Shown piece after piece: positions 35,953 to 45,756 of a stretch of DNA of 64,000 nucleotides (its first letter is position 1; each line of letters begins with the position of its first letter). The translations under genes and the position numbers were made by a program. The notes under the pieces were generated by a model, which worked only from the letters and a program-made list of their open reading frames with translations, ran no database searches and was not told the DNA's origin. Source of the stretch: Hyphomicrobiales bacterium (GTDB lineage: Bacteria > Pseudomonadota > Alphaproteobacteria > Rhizobiales > Rhizobiaceae); NCBI GenBank assembly GCA_900467745.1, contig UBQW01000002.1, positions 39,144 through 103,143 of the forward strand. The letters run 5' to 3'.

Positions 35953-37040
35953 TAGCCATCCTCCTGATGAAGCAGAATTGTTGCACCCAAAGCCAAGGCG
36001 ACGATGACCGGAATCCACGTCGCCACGAAAGGCGGGACAACCCCACTGCTTCCGAATGCTTTCACAAGCACGGTGACCACATAAAGCACGAAGCCTGCCA
36101 GGATGCCACCCAGAATCACGGACCTCGATTGGTTGAACCGGCTAAATTTTAGGGACACTGTTGCAGCAATGAGAGTCATCGCCACGAGCAACAATGGTTG
36201 GGACAACAAAGAGTGGAATTGAGTCTCGAGAGCCTTGGTCGGAATCCCGAAGGATTTGGCAATGTTGATTCGGTTCGAGAGATCAAAAAATGCAATGGTT
36301 TCAGGGGCGGTAAGCCTCTGTTCTACGAAATCCCGTTTCAAATTGGTACGGACCTGTACCTCATCCTTACGCTGAGCGATTTCGCCGGGGCGACGCTCGA
36401 TAACGTTCTTAAGAAGCCAGTAACCATCTTCCAATTTTGCGGACGCCGCGTCCTGTCTGAGCGCGATGTGATTGCTCGAATCGAAGTGCACCAGCACCGC
36501 GTCGACGAGCAGCGTTCCGTCCTCGAGAACGCTTCGCGCACCGATGATGACATCGTCCTGGCCGCTGATCTGGCGGATCCACGGCACCTGAGGGCCGCCC
36601 TTCGAGGCGCCTGCATCGCCGCGCCAATTGCTTTCGACGCTGGCTGCCTGCCTCTGACCCCATGCCGCAAGCGGATTGAGGATCGTCATCACGCCGATGC
36701 CGAGCAGAAACGCACCAGCGATGAAAGGCGACATGAACTGCCAGGCCGAAATGCCGGCCGCGCGCGTCACCACCAGCTCGTATTTGCGATTGAGGCCGAT
36801 CAGCACGGTCATGCCGACGAAAAGTGCGATGAAGGGAACCGTCTGCTGCAGGATGAGCGGCAGGCGCACGGCGGTCATCAGCAATCCGCCGGTGACTGTA
36901 TAGCCGGGCAGGCCGGACATGCGGCTCGCGGTTTCACTGAAATCGACGAGGTAGACGATGCCGATGACACCGAGGAAGAACCACATCGCCGTCGTCGCGT
37001 AGCGGCGGAAGAAATAGCGTCCGAGCGTACCGAAAATCAT
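35952..37040 (-). CDS. lptG: LPS export ABC transporter permease LptG
   Basis: Inner-membrane permease that works with LptF and LptB to extract LPS. The 362-residue protein has three N-terminal transmembrane segments (about 18-33, 50-75, 100-120), a periplasmic beta-jellyroll of about 150 residues, and three C-terminal segments, the standard YjgP/YjgQ layout. It overlaps lptF by 4 nt (ATGA) and lptD by one base. Confidence 0.95.
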   Translation of the reverse strand: MIFGTLGRYFFRRYATTAMWFFLGVIGIVYLVDFSETASRMSGLPGYTVTGGLLMTAVRLPLILQQTVPFIALFVGMTVLIGLNRKYELVVTRAAGISAWQFMSPFIAGAFLLGIGVMTILNPLAAWGQRQAASVESNWRGDAGASKGGPQVPWIRQISGQDDVIIGARSVLEDGTLLVDAVLVHFDSSNHIALRQDAASAKLEDGYWLLKNVIERRPGEIAQRKDEVQVRTNLKRDFVEQRLTAPETIAFFDLSNRINIAKSFGIPTKALETQFHSLLSQPLLLVAMTLIAATVSLKFSRFNQSRSVILGGILAGFVLYVVTVLVKAFGSSGVVPPFVATWIPVIVALALGATILLHQEDG

Positions 37041-38203
37041 GCGTCACCTCCGGCCGAGCGGGGGAAGCGCTGCTGCAGCTTGCGCCAGCCGATGGCGATC
37101 CAGTTGCCGATGAAGCCAAGCAGCGAGATTCGTTTATGCGAAACCAGCGAAACAATCGCCAACGCGCTGATCCCGAGCGGCAGGGCGTAGAGAATGCCGA
37201 TGAATATCGGTTTCGTTTCGATCTGGTTGGCGGCGTAGAATGTCGCCCATCGAACCGCAAACGCGAGCACCAGTGCCGATACCATTGGGTGCAGCCGTGC
37301 CTCGCGATGCGAGCGCGCATCGCCGGCAATCGTAAGCGAAATCAACGAAAAGACAAGAGGAAGCATCCAGTCGGTCAGGCGCCTGTGAAGCTCTGCAGTG
37401 TAGCTGCCGGGTTTGGCGATATAATCCTTGTCTGTCGGATCTGGATTGAGCAGGAACGGCAGTTCGCGGTCGGACGCGCGAAGCGTCGACTGGCCGCGGT
37501 TCTGCGTAAGATCTGAGAGGTCGAACGAATAGGAATCGAAGCGGATGATGGACACGTCGCCGGTCGTGGTTTTCCGGTGCACCTCGCCATCATGCATGAT
37601 CAGCGATGTACCCTTTTCGTCCACAGCGCCTTCGCGAGCATAGTAGATCAGCTGAAAGGCCGGGTCGCGCTCGTCAACGACGAACAGGCCCTTGAGCACG
37701 CGTCCGGCGAGGCGCTCGGAGATCTGCACATAGAGGCCGGTGTCGATCTGGCGGAAGTTTTTCTCTTCAATCACGGTTGAGAGCAGATCGGCGTAAGCCG
37801 CTGCAATCATTTGCCTTGCGCCAGTCTTTGCCTTCGGCTCGACGACATTGTCGACCAGGAACGAGAAGGCGCTGATGACGGCTGCGAGGATAATGATCGG
37901 GCGCCAGATGATGCTGCGGCGCGCGCCGGCGGCATCGATAACGGCAAGCTCCGAATCGTTGTTCATCGTCGTCAGCGTCTGGGTGACGCCGATCACGAGC
38001 GCAAAGGGCAGAACGACGGGAATGATCGAGGGCAGGATAAGCGTGGCGAGCTTGGCGAACGAACCGACCGACTGGCCGCTATCCGTCACCAGATTGATGC
38101 GCTGCAGCACCTGCGTCGTCCAGATGATCGCGAGCACGGGCAATAGGGCGACGAGAAACATCTGGCCCACGCGCCGCAATATGTATGTTTCAAGCAGTTT
38201 CAT
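37037..38203 (-). CDS. lptF: LPS export ABC transporter permease LptF
   Basis: Partner permease of LptG, 388 residues with the same 3+3 transmembrane layout around a periplasmic domain (about 120-265). The N-terminal MKLLETYILRRVGQMF is the family start and sets the ATG at 38203; a longer open frame upstream is ignored. LVIGVTQTLTTMNNDSELAVIDAAGA is the coupling region that meets LptB. First gene of the lptFGD-surA-pdxA-rsmA series; the 97 bp upstream hold the presumed promoter and the end of the PAP2 gene. Confidence 0.95.
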   Translation of the reverse strand: MKLLETYILRRVGQMFLVALLPVLAIIWTTQVLQRINLVTDSGQSVGSFAKLATLILPSIIPVVLPFALVIGVTQTLTTMNNDSELAVIDAAGARRSIIWRPIIILAAVISAFSFLVDNVVEPKAKTGARQMIAAAYADLLSTVIEEKNFRQIDTGLYVQISERLAGRVLKGLFVVDERDPAFQLIYYAREGAVDEKGTSLIMHDGEVHRKTTTGDVSIIRFDSYSFDLSDLTQNRGQSTLRASDRELPFLLNPDPTDKDYIAKPGSYTAELHRRLTDWMLPLVFSLISLTIAGDARSHREARLHPMVSALVLAFAVRWATFYAANQIETKPIFIGILYALPLGISALAIVSLVSHKRISLLGFIGNWIAIGWRKLQQRFPRSAGGDA

Positions 38204-38300
38204 GCACGCCCTTGAACGCTCTTCGCGAATTCTTGCCGCCACGCAGCGAAAACCATCTACGCTTTTTGGTTTGCTTTTGCGACAAGCTACCGTCGAAAAT

Positions 38301-39077
38301 TCATTCAATTTTCAGTTTTTTTTCCCGCTGTGGCGAATCGGTCAGCGCCAGGATGCCGGCAAAAACAACGAAGGATGACAACCATCCAAGAATGACGTCG
38401 GACAGATAGTGCGCGCCGAAGGCCAGACGCAATGCCGGCGCCAGTAACGAAATCGTGGCCAGCGGCAAAAACAGCGCGCGTCGCGACGCGCGCGGCATGA
38501 TGAAGAGAAGACAGAGCAGCCAGCCCGCTCCGGCCGCTTCGCCTGAAACGAAAGAACAGTTGGACAGGCATTTACCCGCCGTCGACCCTGCCGGAACGAA
38601 GTCGAGCGCGCCGCCGAAATCGGTTGTGGAAAATGGACGCGGGCGCCCCCAATGGTCCTTCAGGATGAAGTTGACGAGAACGATCGGGCCGGCGATCAGC
38701 GAACCGAGAGCGATCTTCAGCTTGCGCGCGCGCTCGGCGTCGAAGGTGGCGCCAAAGTGACCATAGCAATCGATGAGCTTCCACAGCAGCACAAACGCGG
38801 CGATGTAGGGGAGACGCAGGAAAAGCGTACGCAGAATCTGCAGCGTGAATTCCTGGCGGTAGGGAAAGTGCCCGCAGACCTCGCGAAGCGAAACGCCGAC
38901 ATTGCAGGCTTCACGGGTGAAGAAATGCGCTGAGATTTCTTGGTCGATCTGCGGAAACAGATTGAAAATGATGAGCAGCCCAAACCAGGTGATGAGAAGG
39001 ATTTTGAAGATGTCGGGGGCGCTGTAATCCGCGTCGCGTATGGCAGTCGGACTGAAAGCCTTCAATATGGAGTTCAA
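38301..39077 (-). CDS. PAP2-superfamily lipid phosphatase
   Basis: A 258-residue membrane protein with about six hydrophobic segments and the three PAP2 motifs: KDHWGRPRP (motif 1), CSFVSGEAAGAG (motif 2) and RLAFGAHYLSDVILG (motif 3). In motif 2 the usual His of PSGH is Glu (SGE), a variant; motifs 1 and 3 keep their Arg and His/Asp. It may dephosphorylate lipid A, undecaprenyl pyrophosphate or phosphatidylglycerol phosphate. Its position just upstream of lptF, on the same strand, suits an envelope role. Substrate not decided. Confidence 0.85.
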   Translation of the reverse strand: MNSILKAFSPTAIRDADYSAPDIFKILLITWFGLLIIFNLFPQIDQEISAHFFTREACNVGVSLREVCGHFPYRQEFTLQILRTLFLRLPYIAAFVLLWKLIDCYGHFGATFDAERARKLKIALGSLIAGPIVLVNFILKDHWGRPRPFSTTDFGGALDFVPAGSTAGKCLSNCSFVSGEAAGAGWLLCLLFIMPRASRRALFLPLATISLLAPALRLAFGAHYLSDVILGWLSSFVVFAGILALTDSPQREKKLKIE

Positions 39078-39248
39078 GACCGATCCTCATCCTGTCAATT
39101 CGCTGGGATCAATAGTCGTCATCCATGACGCTTTGTTGACGCAACTCCCGCGATCCTGAACGTGATGGCCGCGACAAAGACTTGTCTTCAGTGGTGAAAA
39201 CCTAAATGATCGGGCAAGAGGATTTAAAGCGATCCCACTGGAGAAGAC

Positions 39249-40748
39249 ATGTCAGCCAAATTCGATATCTCGTTTGAAAACTCTGCCGAAATTGCCGGTG
39301 GATACGCCATTCTGTTGCAGGCCAAGGGGCAGGATCTCGCCGCCGGTGCAAGTGTCGCCGACCCATCGGGTGTGGTGGCCAAGGCCGCCAAGATCGCCGC
39401 CTTCTCGGCCAAGCTCGCCGGCGCGCTCGATATCGTGGCGCCCGAGGGATCGAAGGCCGAGCGTATTTTCGTGATCGGTCTCGGCAAGGCCGACGCCCTG
39501 GTTTCGTTCGATTGGCTCAAGGCTGGTGGTGCTGCCGCCTCGAAGGTCAAGAACACGACGGATGTGACGATCTTTGTCGACGCGCCCGGCGTGGATGTCA
39601 CCGCCACGCAGGCCGCTGATTTCGCGCTCGGCATGATGTTGCGCGCTTATGGCTTCGATACCTACAAGACGAAGAAGTCGGAAGACGAAAGCAACAGCAA
39701 GGACGGCAGCGCGCCGATCAAGGTCCGTATCGTCACGGCAAACGCCGCCGAGGCTGCCAAGGCCTTCGAGGTCTCGCAGGCGGTCGCTAATGGCGTCAAT
39801 CTGGCGCGCGACCTGGTCAACGAGCCTGCCAACGTGCTCGGCCCGGTCGAATTCGCTGCCAAGGCCAAGGAGCTCGAGAAGCTCGGCGTCGAGGTCGAGA
39901 TCCTGACGGAAAAGGAAATGGGGAAGCTCGGCATGGGCGCGCTTCTGGGTGTCGCACAGGGCTCCGTACGCCCGCCGCGTCTGGCTGTTATGCAGTGGAA
40001 GGGCGGCAGACACGGTGATGCGCCGCTCGCCTTCATCGGCAAGGGTGTCGTCTTCGACACCGGCGGCATCTCCATCAAGCCGGCCGGTGGCATGGAAGAC
40101 ATGAAGGGTGACATGGGTGGTGCTGCAGCCGTCACCGGCCTCATGCATGTGCTGGCTGCCCGCAAGGCCAAGGCGAACGTCGTCGGCATCATCGGCCTGG
40201 TCGAGAACATGCCCGATGGCAACGCGCAGCGACCCGGCGATATCGTCACCTCCATGTCCGGCCAGACCATCGAGGTCATCAACACCGATGCCGAAGGCCG
40301 TCTCGTTCTCTGCGACGCCGTCTGGTATTGCAACGATCGCTTCAAGCCCAAGTTCATGATCGATCTCGCGACGCTGACAGGTGCGATCCTCGTGGCACTC
40401 GGCAACATCCAGGCCGGCCTGTTTTCCAACGACGACAAGCTTTCGGAGCAGTTGATCGCGGCTGGAACCGAGACCCACGAGCGCCTCTGGCGCATGCCGC
40501 TGGGCAAGGAATACGACAAGATGATCGACAGCAAGTTTGCCGACATGAAGAACACCGGTGGTCGCCACGCCGGTTCGATCACGGCCGCCCACTTCATCGG
40601 CCGCTTCGTCGGCGAGACGCCCTGGGCGCATCTCGATATCGCCGGCACGGCCATGGGCTCGCCGCTCGACGAGATCAACCAGTCCTGGGGTTCGGGCTAC
40701 GGCGTCCGGCTGCTCGATCAGCTGGTCCGCGCCAACTACGAATCATGA
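39249..40748 (+). CDS. pepA: Leucyl aminopeptidase
   Basis: Zn/Mn-dependent cytosolic exopeptidase of 499 residues. The C-terminal M17 catalytic domain shows [30 protein letters not shown], the signature [10 protein letters not shown] and DLATLTGA. The N-terminal macrodomain-like part precedes it. It diverges from the PAP2 gene over 171 bp and overlaps holC by 4 nt (ATGA), the widespread pepA-holC arrangement. Confidence 0.96.
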   Translation: MSAKFDISFENSAEIAGGYAILLQAKGQDLAAGASVADPSGVVAKAAKIAAFSAKLAGALDIVAPEGSKAERIFVIGLGKADALVSFDWLKAGGAAASKVKNTTDVTIFVDAPGVDVTATQAADFALGMMLRAYGFDTYKTKKSEDESNSKDGSAPIKVRIVTANAAEAAKAFEVSQAVANGVNLARDLVNEPANVLGPVEFAAKAKELEKLGVEVEILTEKEMGKLGMGALLGVAQGSVRPPRLAVMQWKGGRHGDAPLAFIGKGVVFDTGGISIKPAGGMEDMKGDMGGAAAVTGLMHVLAARKAKANVVGIIGLVENMPDGNAQRPGDIVTSMSGQTIEVINTDAEGRLVLCDAVWYCNDRFKPKFMIDLATLTGAILVALGNIQAGLFSNDDKLSEQLIAAGTETHERLWRMPLGKEYDKMIDSKFADMKNTGGRHAGSITAAHFIGRFVGETPWAHLDIAGTAMGSPLDEINQSWGSGYGVRLLDQLVRANYES

Positions 40749-41194
40749 CCGAGGTCCTGTTCTACCATCTGACCGAATCCAAGCTGGAAGACGCGCTTCC
40801 GCCGTTGCTCGACAAAAGCGTCGAGCGCGGCTGGCGCGTCGCGGTTCAGATGAAGGAAGCAGCTCACAGGGATGCGCTCGATGCGCATCTCTGGACCTTT
40901 CGCGAAGACAGCTTCCTGCCGCATGGCACGGATGAGGGCGAACTCGCCGGCAATCAGCCGGTTCTCCTGACCGTCGCCGGCGAAAACATCAACGGCGCCA
41001 CCGTCCGCTTCATCGTCGCCGGCGCCGAGCCGCCGCCGCTCGATCCCTATGAGCGGGTCGTGTTCATGTTCGACGGCTATGACCAGGAACAGCTCGAAGG
41101 CGCGCGCGCGCAGTGGAAGAAGCTGAAAGGCGAGGGGCATAGCCTCACATATTGGCAGCAGACGCCCGAGGGGCGCTGGGAGAAGAAGGCCTAA
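40745..41194 (+). CDS. holC: DNA polymerase III chi subunit
   Basis: Chi subunit of the clamp loader, which contacts SSB. The 149-residue protein starts [35 protein letters not shown] and has [17 protein letters not shown], both HolC hallmarks, with [24 protein letters not shown] following. It is translationally coupled to pepA. Its stop lies 5 bp from that of the convergent GrpB-family gene. Confidence 0.93.
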   Translation: MTEVLFYHLTESKLEDALPPLLDKSVERGWRVAVQMKEAAHRDALDAHLWTFREDSFLPHGTDEGELAGNQPVLLTVAGENINGATVRFIVAGAEPPPLDPYERVVFMFDGYDQEQLEGARAQWKKLKGEGHSLTYWQQTPEGRWEKKA

Positions 41195-41199
41195 AAGGC

Positions 41200-41745
41200 T
41201 CAGCCGATCCCGGCATCCTTGACCACTTTCTCGATGAAATCGTGCTTCGCGCGGGTATACTCCGCCCGGCTTGCCGCATGCGTGCCGGCGAGGTCGATTT
41301 TCAGCTGTTCATAGGCGCGGGCGAGATCGGGGTCGGCGCGGAGCGCATCGCGAAACGCCAGCATGCGGTTCCAGTTCTCGCCGAGATATTCCACGACATG
41401 CACCAGATGCGTTCTGGTCTCGCCCTTGATACCGCGCCCAAAGATGTGATCGTCGGGAACGAGATCGGTGCCGGCATAGTCGTAGCCGATGCTCTCCATC
41501 GCGCCGACGCAGGCCGGGCCATCGGCGAAGTAGCGAATGCCGACCATGATATCGATGATCGGCTTGGCCTTGATTGATGGGATCGATGTACTGCCGACAT
41601 GCTGGATGTCGATGACGGTGTCGCCGAGCACCTGGCGGATCGCCTCGGCCTCTTCTTCATAGGCTTCATGCCATAAGGCATTTGCGTCGGAAAGCGATAC
41701 CGTCAGGTTTTTCAAGCCTAGACCGAAAGCTTCATCGTCGCGCAT
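41200..41745 (-). CDS. GrpB/UPF0157 family protein (nucleotidyltransferase-like)
   Basis: A 181-residue cytoplasmic protein with the GrpB core IDIQHVGSTSIPSIKAKPIIDIMVGI, a nucleotidyltransferase-fold motif (GS...D.D-like), followed by the HLVHVVEY and LAFRDALRADPDLARAYEQLK blocks common to the family. Relatives are of unknown function. ATG at 41745 follows GAGG by 6 nt. It converges with holC and follows a sugar dehydrogenase gene on the same strand at 60 bp. Confidence 0.88.
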   Translation of the reverse strand: MRDDEAFGLGLKNLTVSLSDANALWHEAYEEEAEAIRQVLGDTVIDIQHVGSTSIPSIKAKPIIDIMVGIRYFADGPACVGAMESIGYDYAGTDLVPDDHIFGRGIKGETRTHLVHVVEYLGENWNRMLAFRDALRADPDLARAYEQLKIDLAGTHAASRAEYTRAKHDFIEKVVKDAGIG

Positions 41746-41805
41746 GCCGAACCTCTGAGATACCCAAGATGATCTTACTGTATCACGAGGTTCGGCAATT
41801 TCGAA

Positions 41806-42732
41806 TCAATCGTGGAAGGCTTCCACGAACTTGCGCCGGCCGAGCATGAAGGCATCGGCGACATGGCGCAGCGGCGCGAGGTCGACGTCGGACTTGCCGG
41901 CTTTGACGATCTCCGCGAAGCGGCGGTAGAGCGACGGATATTCCTCTTCCGGCGCCTCGAACTTCAGTTCGCCGTTGATTGACAGCTTCGAGCCGCCTTC
42001 GGCCAGAACCATCTTGCCGGCTGCCGTCTCGGCGAAGATATCCCAACTCTGCTTGCCGGTCTGCCGCCAGTCGAATTCGATATGCGCGGGGACGTTGTCG
42101 GCATTCTTGAAGTGCAGATCGGCTGCGATCGGCGCGTCGCGGTTCTCGGGGAACTCCAGCGTAGCGCTGGTCAGGAAGATCGCCTTCGGCAGGATGTGCG
42201 TGACGATCGACAGAGCGTTGATGCCGGGATCGAACACACCAAGACCGCCGGCCTGCCAGATCCAGTCCTGATTCGGATGCCACTGGCGCACATCTTCCTT
42301 CCAGACGACGTGAACGCTTTCGATGGTCGTGGAGGCAAGGAAGGATTTGGCCGCCTCGACGGCCGCCGCATAGCGCGAATGCCAGCTGGCAAACAGCGAT
42401 ACGCCCTTGGAGGCGGCAAGCGCCTCGAGATCGGCAACTTCGCTCAGCGTCGCGCCAGGAGGCTTTTCAAGAAACACGTGCTTGCCGGCCGAGAGCGCGT
42501 TGTGCGCGGCCTCGTAGCGGTACTGCGGCGGCATGCATAGCGACACCGCGTCGATCTCGGGCACGGCGTCGAGCATAGCGTCAATCGCGGTAAAACTCTG
42601 AACACCATCGACCGTGCCGTGACGGCTCGCCGTGGCGATCAGGTTGAAATCCGGGTTCTTGGCGATGGAGGGAAGGTGCTGGTCGCGGACGATCTTGCCG
42701 ACGCCGACGATGGCGAGGTTGATGGGTGACAT
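41806..42732 (-). CDS. Gfo/Idh/MocA-family sugar 1-dehydrogenase (D-galactose/L-arabinose type)
   Basis: NAD(P)-dependent oxidoreductase of 308 residues. The Rossmann start reads LAIVGVGKIVRDQHLPSI; the catalytic Lys is in the EKPPGATL motif (family EKP), and WKEDVRQWHPNQDWIWQAGGLGVFDPGINALSIVTHILP closely matches, by memory, the Azospirillum L-arabinose 1-dehydrogenase and rhizobial D-galactose 1-dehydrogenases. The product would be a sugar lactone feeding the non-phosphorylated pentose/galactose route. The ATG at 42732 begins the Rossmann strand. No other pathway genes lie nearby, so the substrate call is tentative. Confidence 0.8.
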   Translation of the reverse strand: MSPINLAIVGVGKIVRDQHLPSIAKNPDFNLIATASRHGTVDGVQSFTAIDAMLDAVPEIDAVSLCMPPQYRYEAAHNALSAGKHVFLEKPPGATLSEVADLEALAASKGVSLFASWHSRYAAAVEAAKSFLASTTIESVHVVWKEDVRQWHPNQDWIWQAGGLGVFDPGINALSIVTHILPKAIFLTSATLEFPENRDAPIAADLHFKNADNVPAHIEFDWRQTGKQSWDIFAETAAGKMVLAEGGSKLSINGELKFEAPEEEYPSLYRRFAEIVKAGKSDVDLAPLRHVADAFMLGRRKFVEAFHD

Positions 42733-42794
42733 GCTGTTGCTCGCTTCGGTGTTTCGCTCAAAAGTATGATTATTGGGCGCCTGTTTTAACAGAA

Positions 42795-42822
42795 AGACGC
42801 CGGCGGGCAAGCGCCGGCGTCT
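42795..42822 (-). terminator. Stem-loop after the polysaccharide deacetylase gene
   Basis: Perfect 11-bp stem AGACGCCGGCG / CGCCGGCGTCT with a 6-nt loop. On the minus strand it is followed by a T-rich stretch (CTTTCTGTT), consistent with an intrinsic terminator. Confidence 0.7.
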
Positions 42823-42850
42823 GCTGCGAACCTCGAATTCCGCAGTCGAT

Positions 42851-43690
42851 TTAAAGCGACGCCATAACGGTCGGCGCGGCCGGCTTCTTGAACTTCAGCG
42901 TCACCACCTTGTAGCCCTCGGCTTCTAGCTTGGTGAGCAGGGTGGGGAGCATGGTTGCCGTGCGATTGTGGATGTCGTGCATCAGGATGATGCCGCGTCC
43001 GCGCTTGTGGAGAAGGTCGAGCGTGCGTTTGGTCACTGCGACGGGCGTCGTGTTGAAATAGTCCTTGCTGTCGACATCCACGTCCATCACGACCATATCC
43101 CGCATGGCGATCGCGGCGCGCAGCTTGTGGCTGTCGGCGAGGTAGGGGAAGCGGAAGAAATTGACTTCGACACCGGTGGCCTTCGTCACCGCCGCTTCGC
43201 CGCGCATGACTTCCGCCATCGCCATTTCGAAGGTCAGCGAGGCCAAGTTGTCGTGCTTGTAGGTGTGGCTGCCGATCGCATTGCCGTCCATGGCAACCTT
43301 GCGGGCGAGTTCGGGGTGCAGCGCCGCCATCTCGCCGACCATCATGAAGGCGCCCTTGACGCCGAACTCGTCGAGCGTTGCCAGCACGCGGTCGGTGCGG
43401 CCGGGGATCGGGCCGTCGTCGAAGCTGAGAATGACTTCCTTGTCCTGCAGCCGGATATCGTGGATCGATGAGACGGTCATGACGCGGCCGGCGAGGTGAT
43501 GCTGCTTGCCGAAGCCACGTGCGCGGGGTTGTTCGGCCGTATCGCCGCCGAGCGTGTCCTGCTTGCCTTCAGGCGCCACGATTGACGAGGTCTTGATCGT
43601 CTTGTCGGGCGCGGGCTGCTTTGTTGTCTGGCAGCCGGCGAGGGCGGCGGCGCACAGAAGAAGACCGGAGTAAAAAGCGAAACGATGCAT
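42851..43690 (-). CDS. Lipoprotein polysaccharide deacetylase (NodB-homology domain)
   Basis: A 279-residue lipoprotein: signal sequence with lipobox LAGC (Cys20), a linker, then a carbohydrate esterase 4 domain. Visible CE4 motifs are LSFDDGP (catalytic base and metal Asp), GSHTYKHDNL (metal histidines), RFPYLADS and LMHDIH (catalytic His). It should deacetylate an N-acetylglucosamine polymer such as peptidoglycan or exopolysaccharide at the periplasmic face. It is the same superfamily as NodB, but the lipoprotein anchor and setting argue against a nodulation role. Confidence 0.92.
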   Translation of the reverse strand: MHRFAFYSGLLLCAAALAGCQTTKQPAPDKTIKTSSIVAPEGKQDTLGGDTAEQPRARGFGKQHHLAGRVMTVSSIHDIRLQDKEVILSFDDGPIPGRTDRVLATLDEFGVKGAFMMVGEMAALHPELARKVAMDGNAIGSHTYKHDNLASLTFEMAMAEVMRGEAAVTKATGVEVNFFRFPYLADSHKLRAAIAMRDMVVMDVDVDSKDYFNTTPVAVTKRTLDLLHKRGRGIILMHDIHNRTATMLPTLLTKLEAEGYKVVTLKFKKPAAPTVMASL

Positions 43691-43819
43691 GAAGAGTGTC
43701 TCAACAAATCAGTAATGAATGTTGAGACAACCTTGATGATTATGGTTAACGATCGGTTTCTTTCGACCGTTCGCGCGCTAACAAATGTTAATTTCGAACC
43801 GCTAGAGCAATGACTGTGG

Positions 43820-45703
43820 CTATCCCGCCATAGCCTCTTCGTACTCCGATGAAAGCTCCAGCCATTGCTCTTCGGCCGCAGCCAGCTTGGCGGCCGCTTC
43901 GCCGCGCTGCTTTGCCTTCTCGGCGGCCTTCGCCGGCGCCTTCTCGTAGAGCACCGGATCCGCAAGTTCTGCATCAAGCCCCTGAATCAGTTTCTCCAGC
44001 TTCCCCGTCAACGATTCGATTTCGTTGATCTTTTTCTTGAGAGGGGCGAGCGAGGCACGCCTGTCGGCGTTCAGCTTGCGCTGGTCCGCCTTGGTTGCTG
44101 TCTCCTCAGTCACTTGCGGCTTTTCGTCTTTTTTTTTGCCGGAGGCGACGATCAGGTCGCGATACTCGTCCATGTCGCCTTCGAAGGTGGTGACCGTGCC
44201 ATTGTTGACCAGCCACAGCCGATCGACGGTCGCCTCGATCAGATAGCGATCATGCGAGATCAGGATGACGGCACCGTCATAGTCGTTCAGCGCCTCGATC
44301 AGCGCGCGGCGGCTGTCGATGTCGAGATGGTTGGTCGGTTCGTCGAGAATGAGCAGGTTCGGCGCGTGGAAGGCGGCAAGCCCCATCAGCAGGCGTGCCT
44401 TTTCACCACCCGACAGATCCTTGGCGGCCGTCGACATCTTTTCTGTCGCCAGACCCATCTGCGCGACGCGGGCGCGAACCTTGGCCTCGGGCGCCTCCGG
44501 CATCAGCCGGCGCACATGCTCGACCGGCGATTGGTCGGGAATGAGGTCGTCGAGCTGGTGCTGCGCGAAGAAACCGATCTTCAGGCTCGGCGCCAGCTTC
44601 ACTTCGCCGCTTTCCGCCGAAAGCCTGCCGGAGATGAACTTCGCGAAGGTCGACTTGCCGTTGCCGTTCGAGCCGAGAAGCGCGATGCGGTCGTCATTGT
44701 CGATGCGAAGGTTGAGCCCCTTGAGGATCGGCTTGCCCGGCTCGTAGCCCACGGCACCGCCCGAAATAGCGACGATCGGGGAGGCGGGCTGCTTCTCCGG
44801 TTCGGGGAAGGTGATCGGCTGCACGTGATCCTCGATGACCGAGGCAACCGTGCCCATGCGCTCCAGCGCCTTGACGCGGCTCTGCGCCTGCCGGGCCTTG
44901 GAGGCCTTCGCCTTGAAGCGATCGATGAAGCTCTGCAGATGCTTGCGCGCCGCGTCGTTCTTCGCCTTGGCCTTGGTCTGCAACTCGTCGGCTTCGGCCT
45001 TCTGCCGCTCGAACTGGTCGTAGCCGCCGCGATAGAAGGTCAGCTTCTTTTGGTCGAGATGCACGATCGAATTGACGGCATTGTTCAGGAGGTCGCGATC
45101 GTGGCTGATGATCAGCACCGTATGCGGATAGCGCCGGACATAATCTTCGAGCCAGAGCGTGCCTTCGAGATCGAGATAGTTGGTCGGCTCGTCGAGCAGG
45201 AGCAGATCGGGCTCGGTAAAGAGCACCGAAGCCAGCGCCACGCGCATCCGCCATCCGCCGGAAAACGAAGATGCCGGTCGCGCCTGCGCCTCCTGGCTGA
45301 AGCCGAGGCCGGACAGGATGCTTGCGGCGCGCGCTTCGGCCGAATGCGCGTCGATATCGACAAGGCGCATCTGGATCTCGGCGATGCGGTGCGGATCGCT
45401 GGCGGTCTCCGCCTCCGCCATTAATGCAGCGCGTTCCTTGTCGGCGGACAGCACGATTTCGATCAGCGAATCTTCCGTGCCCGGCGCCTCCTGGGCGACC
45501 TGACCGATGCGCGCATTCTTCGGGATCGTGATCGAGCCCGTCTCAGCCCCGAGATCGCCGGTGATGATGCGAAAGAGGGTGGACTTGCCGGCGCCGTTGC
45601 GGCCAACGAGGCCAGCCTTCGTGCCCGCGGGCAGCGAGACGCTGGCATGGTCGAGGAGCAGGCGGCCGGCAATGCGGGCGGAGATATCGCTAATCGTGAT
45701 CAT
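43820..45703 (-). CDS. ABC-F family ATPase (YheS-like)
   Basis: A 627-residue cytoplasmic protein with two ATPase cassettes and no membrane part. Cassette 1: GRNGAGKST (34-42), signature FSGGWRMRVALA, Walker B LLLLDEPTNYLD. Cassette 2: GSNGNGKST (about 345), LSGGEKARLLMGLA, LLILDEPTNHLD. The charged linker (QKAEADELQTKAKAKNDAARKHLQSFIDRFKAKASKARQAQSR) and the C-terminal coiled coil (about 535-620) match YheS/Uup-type ABC-F proteins, which act on ribosomes. Specific role unknown. Confidence 0.93.
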   Translation of the reverse strand: MITISDISARIAGRLLLDHASVSLPAGTKAGLVGRNGAGKSTLFRIITGDLGAETGSITIPKNARIGQVAQEAPGTEDSLIEIVLSADKERAALMAEAETASDPHRIAEIQMRLVDIDAHSAEARAASILSGLGFSQEAQARPASSFSGGWRMRVALASVLFTEPDLLLLDEPTNYLDLEGTLWLEDYVRRYPHTVLIISHDRDLLNNAVNSIVHLDQKKLTFYRGGYDQFERQKAEADELQTKAKAKNDAARKHLQSFIDRFKAKASKARQAQSRVKALERMGTVASVIEDHVQPITFPEPEKQPASPIVAISGGAVGYEPGKPILKGLNLRIDNDDRIALLGSNGNGKSTFAKFISGRLSAESGEVKLAPSLKIGFFAQHQLDDLIPDQSPVEHVRRLMPEAPEAKVRARVAQMGLATEKMSTAAKDLSGGEKARLLMGLAAFHAPNLLILDEPTNHLDIDSRRALIEALNDYDGAVILISHDRYLIEATVDRLWLVNNGTVTTFEGDMDEYRDLIVASGKKKDEKPQVTEETATKADQRKLNADRRASLAPLKKKINEIESLTGKLEKLIQGLDAELADPVLYEKAPAKAAEKAKQRGEAAAKLAAAEEQWLELSSEYEEAMAG

Positions 45704-45756
45704 GCCCGGCGTTTTGGCCGAAAGCCGCGATCAGCGCAAGAGCTTGAAACGGCCTC

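Noticed and set aside
43865..45424. A 519-codon plus-strand frame opposite the ABC-F gene
   Set aside because: Antisense shadow of the two ATPase cassettes.
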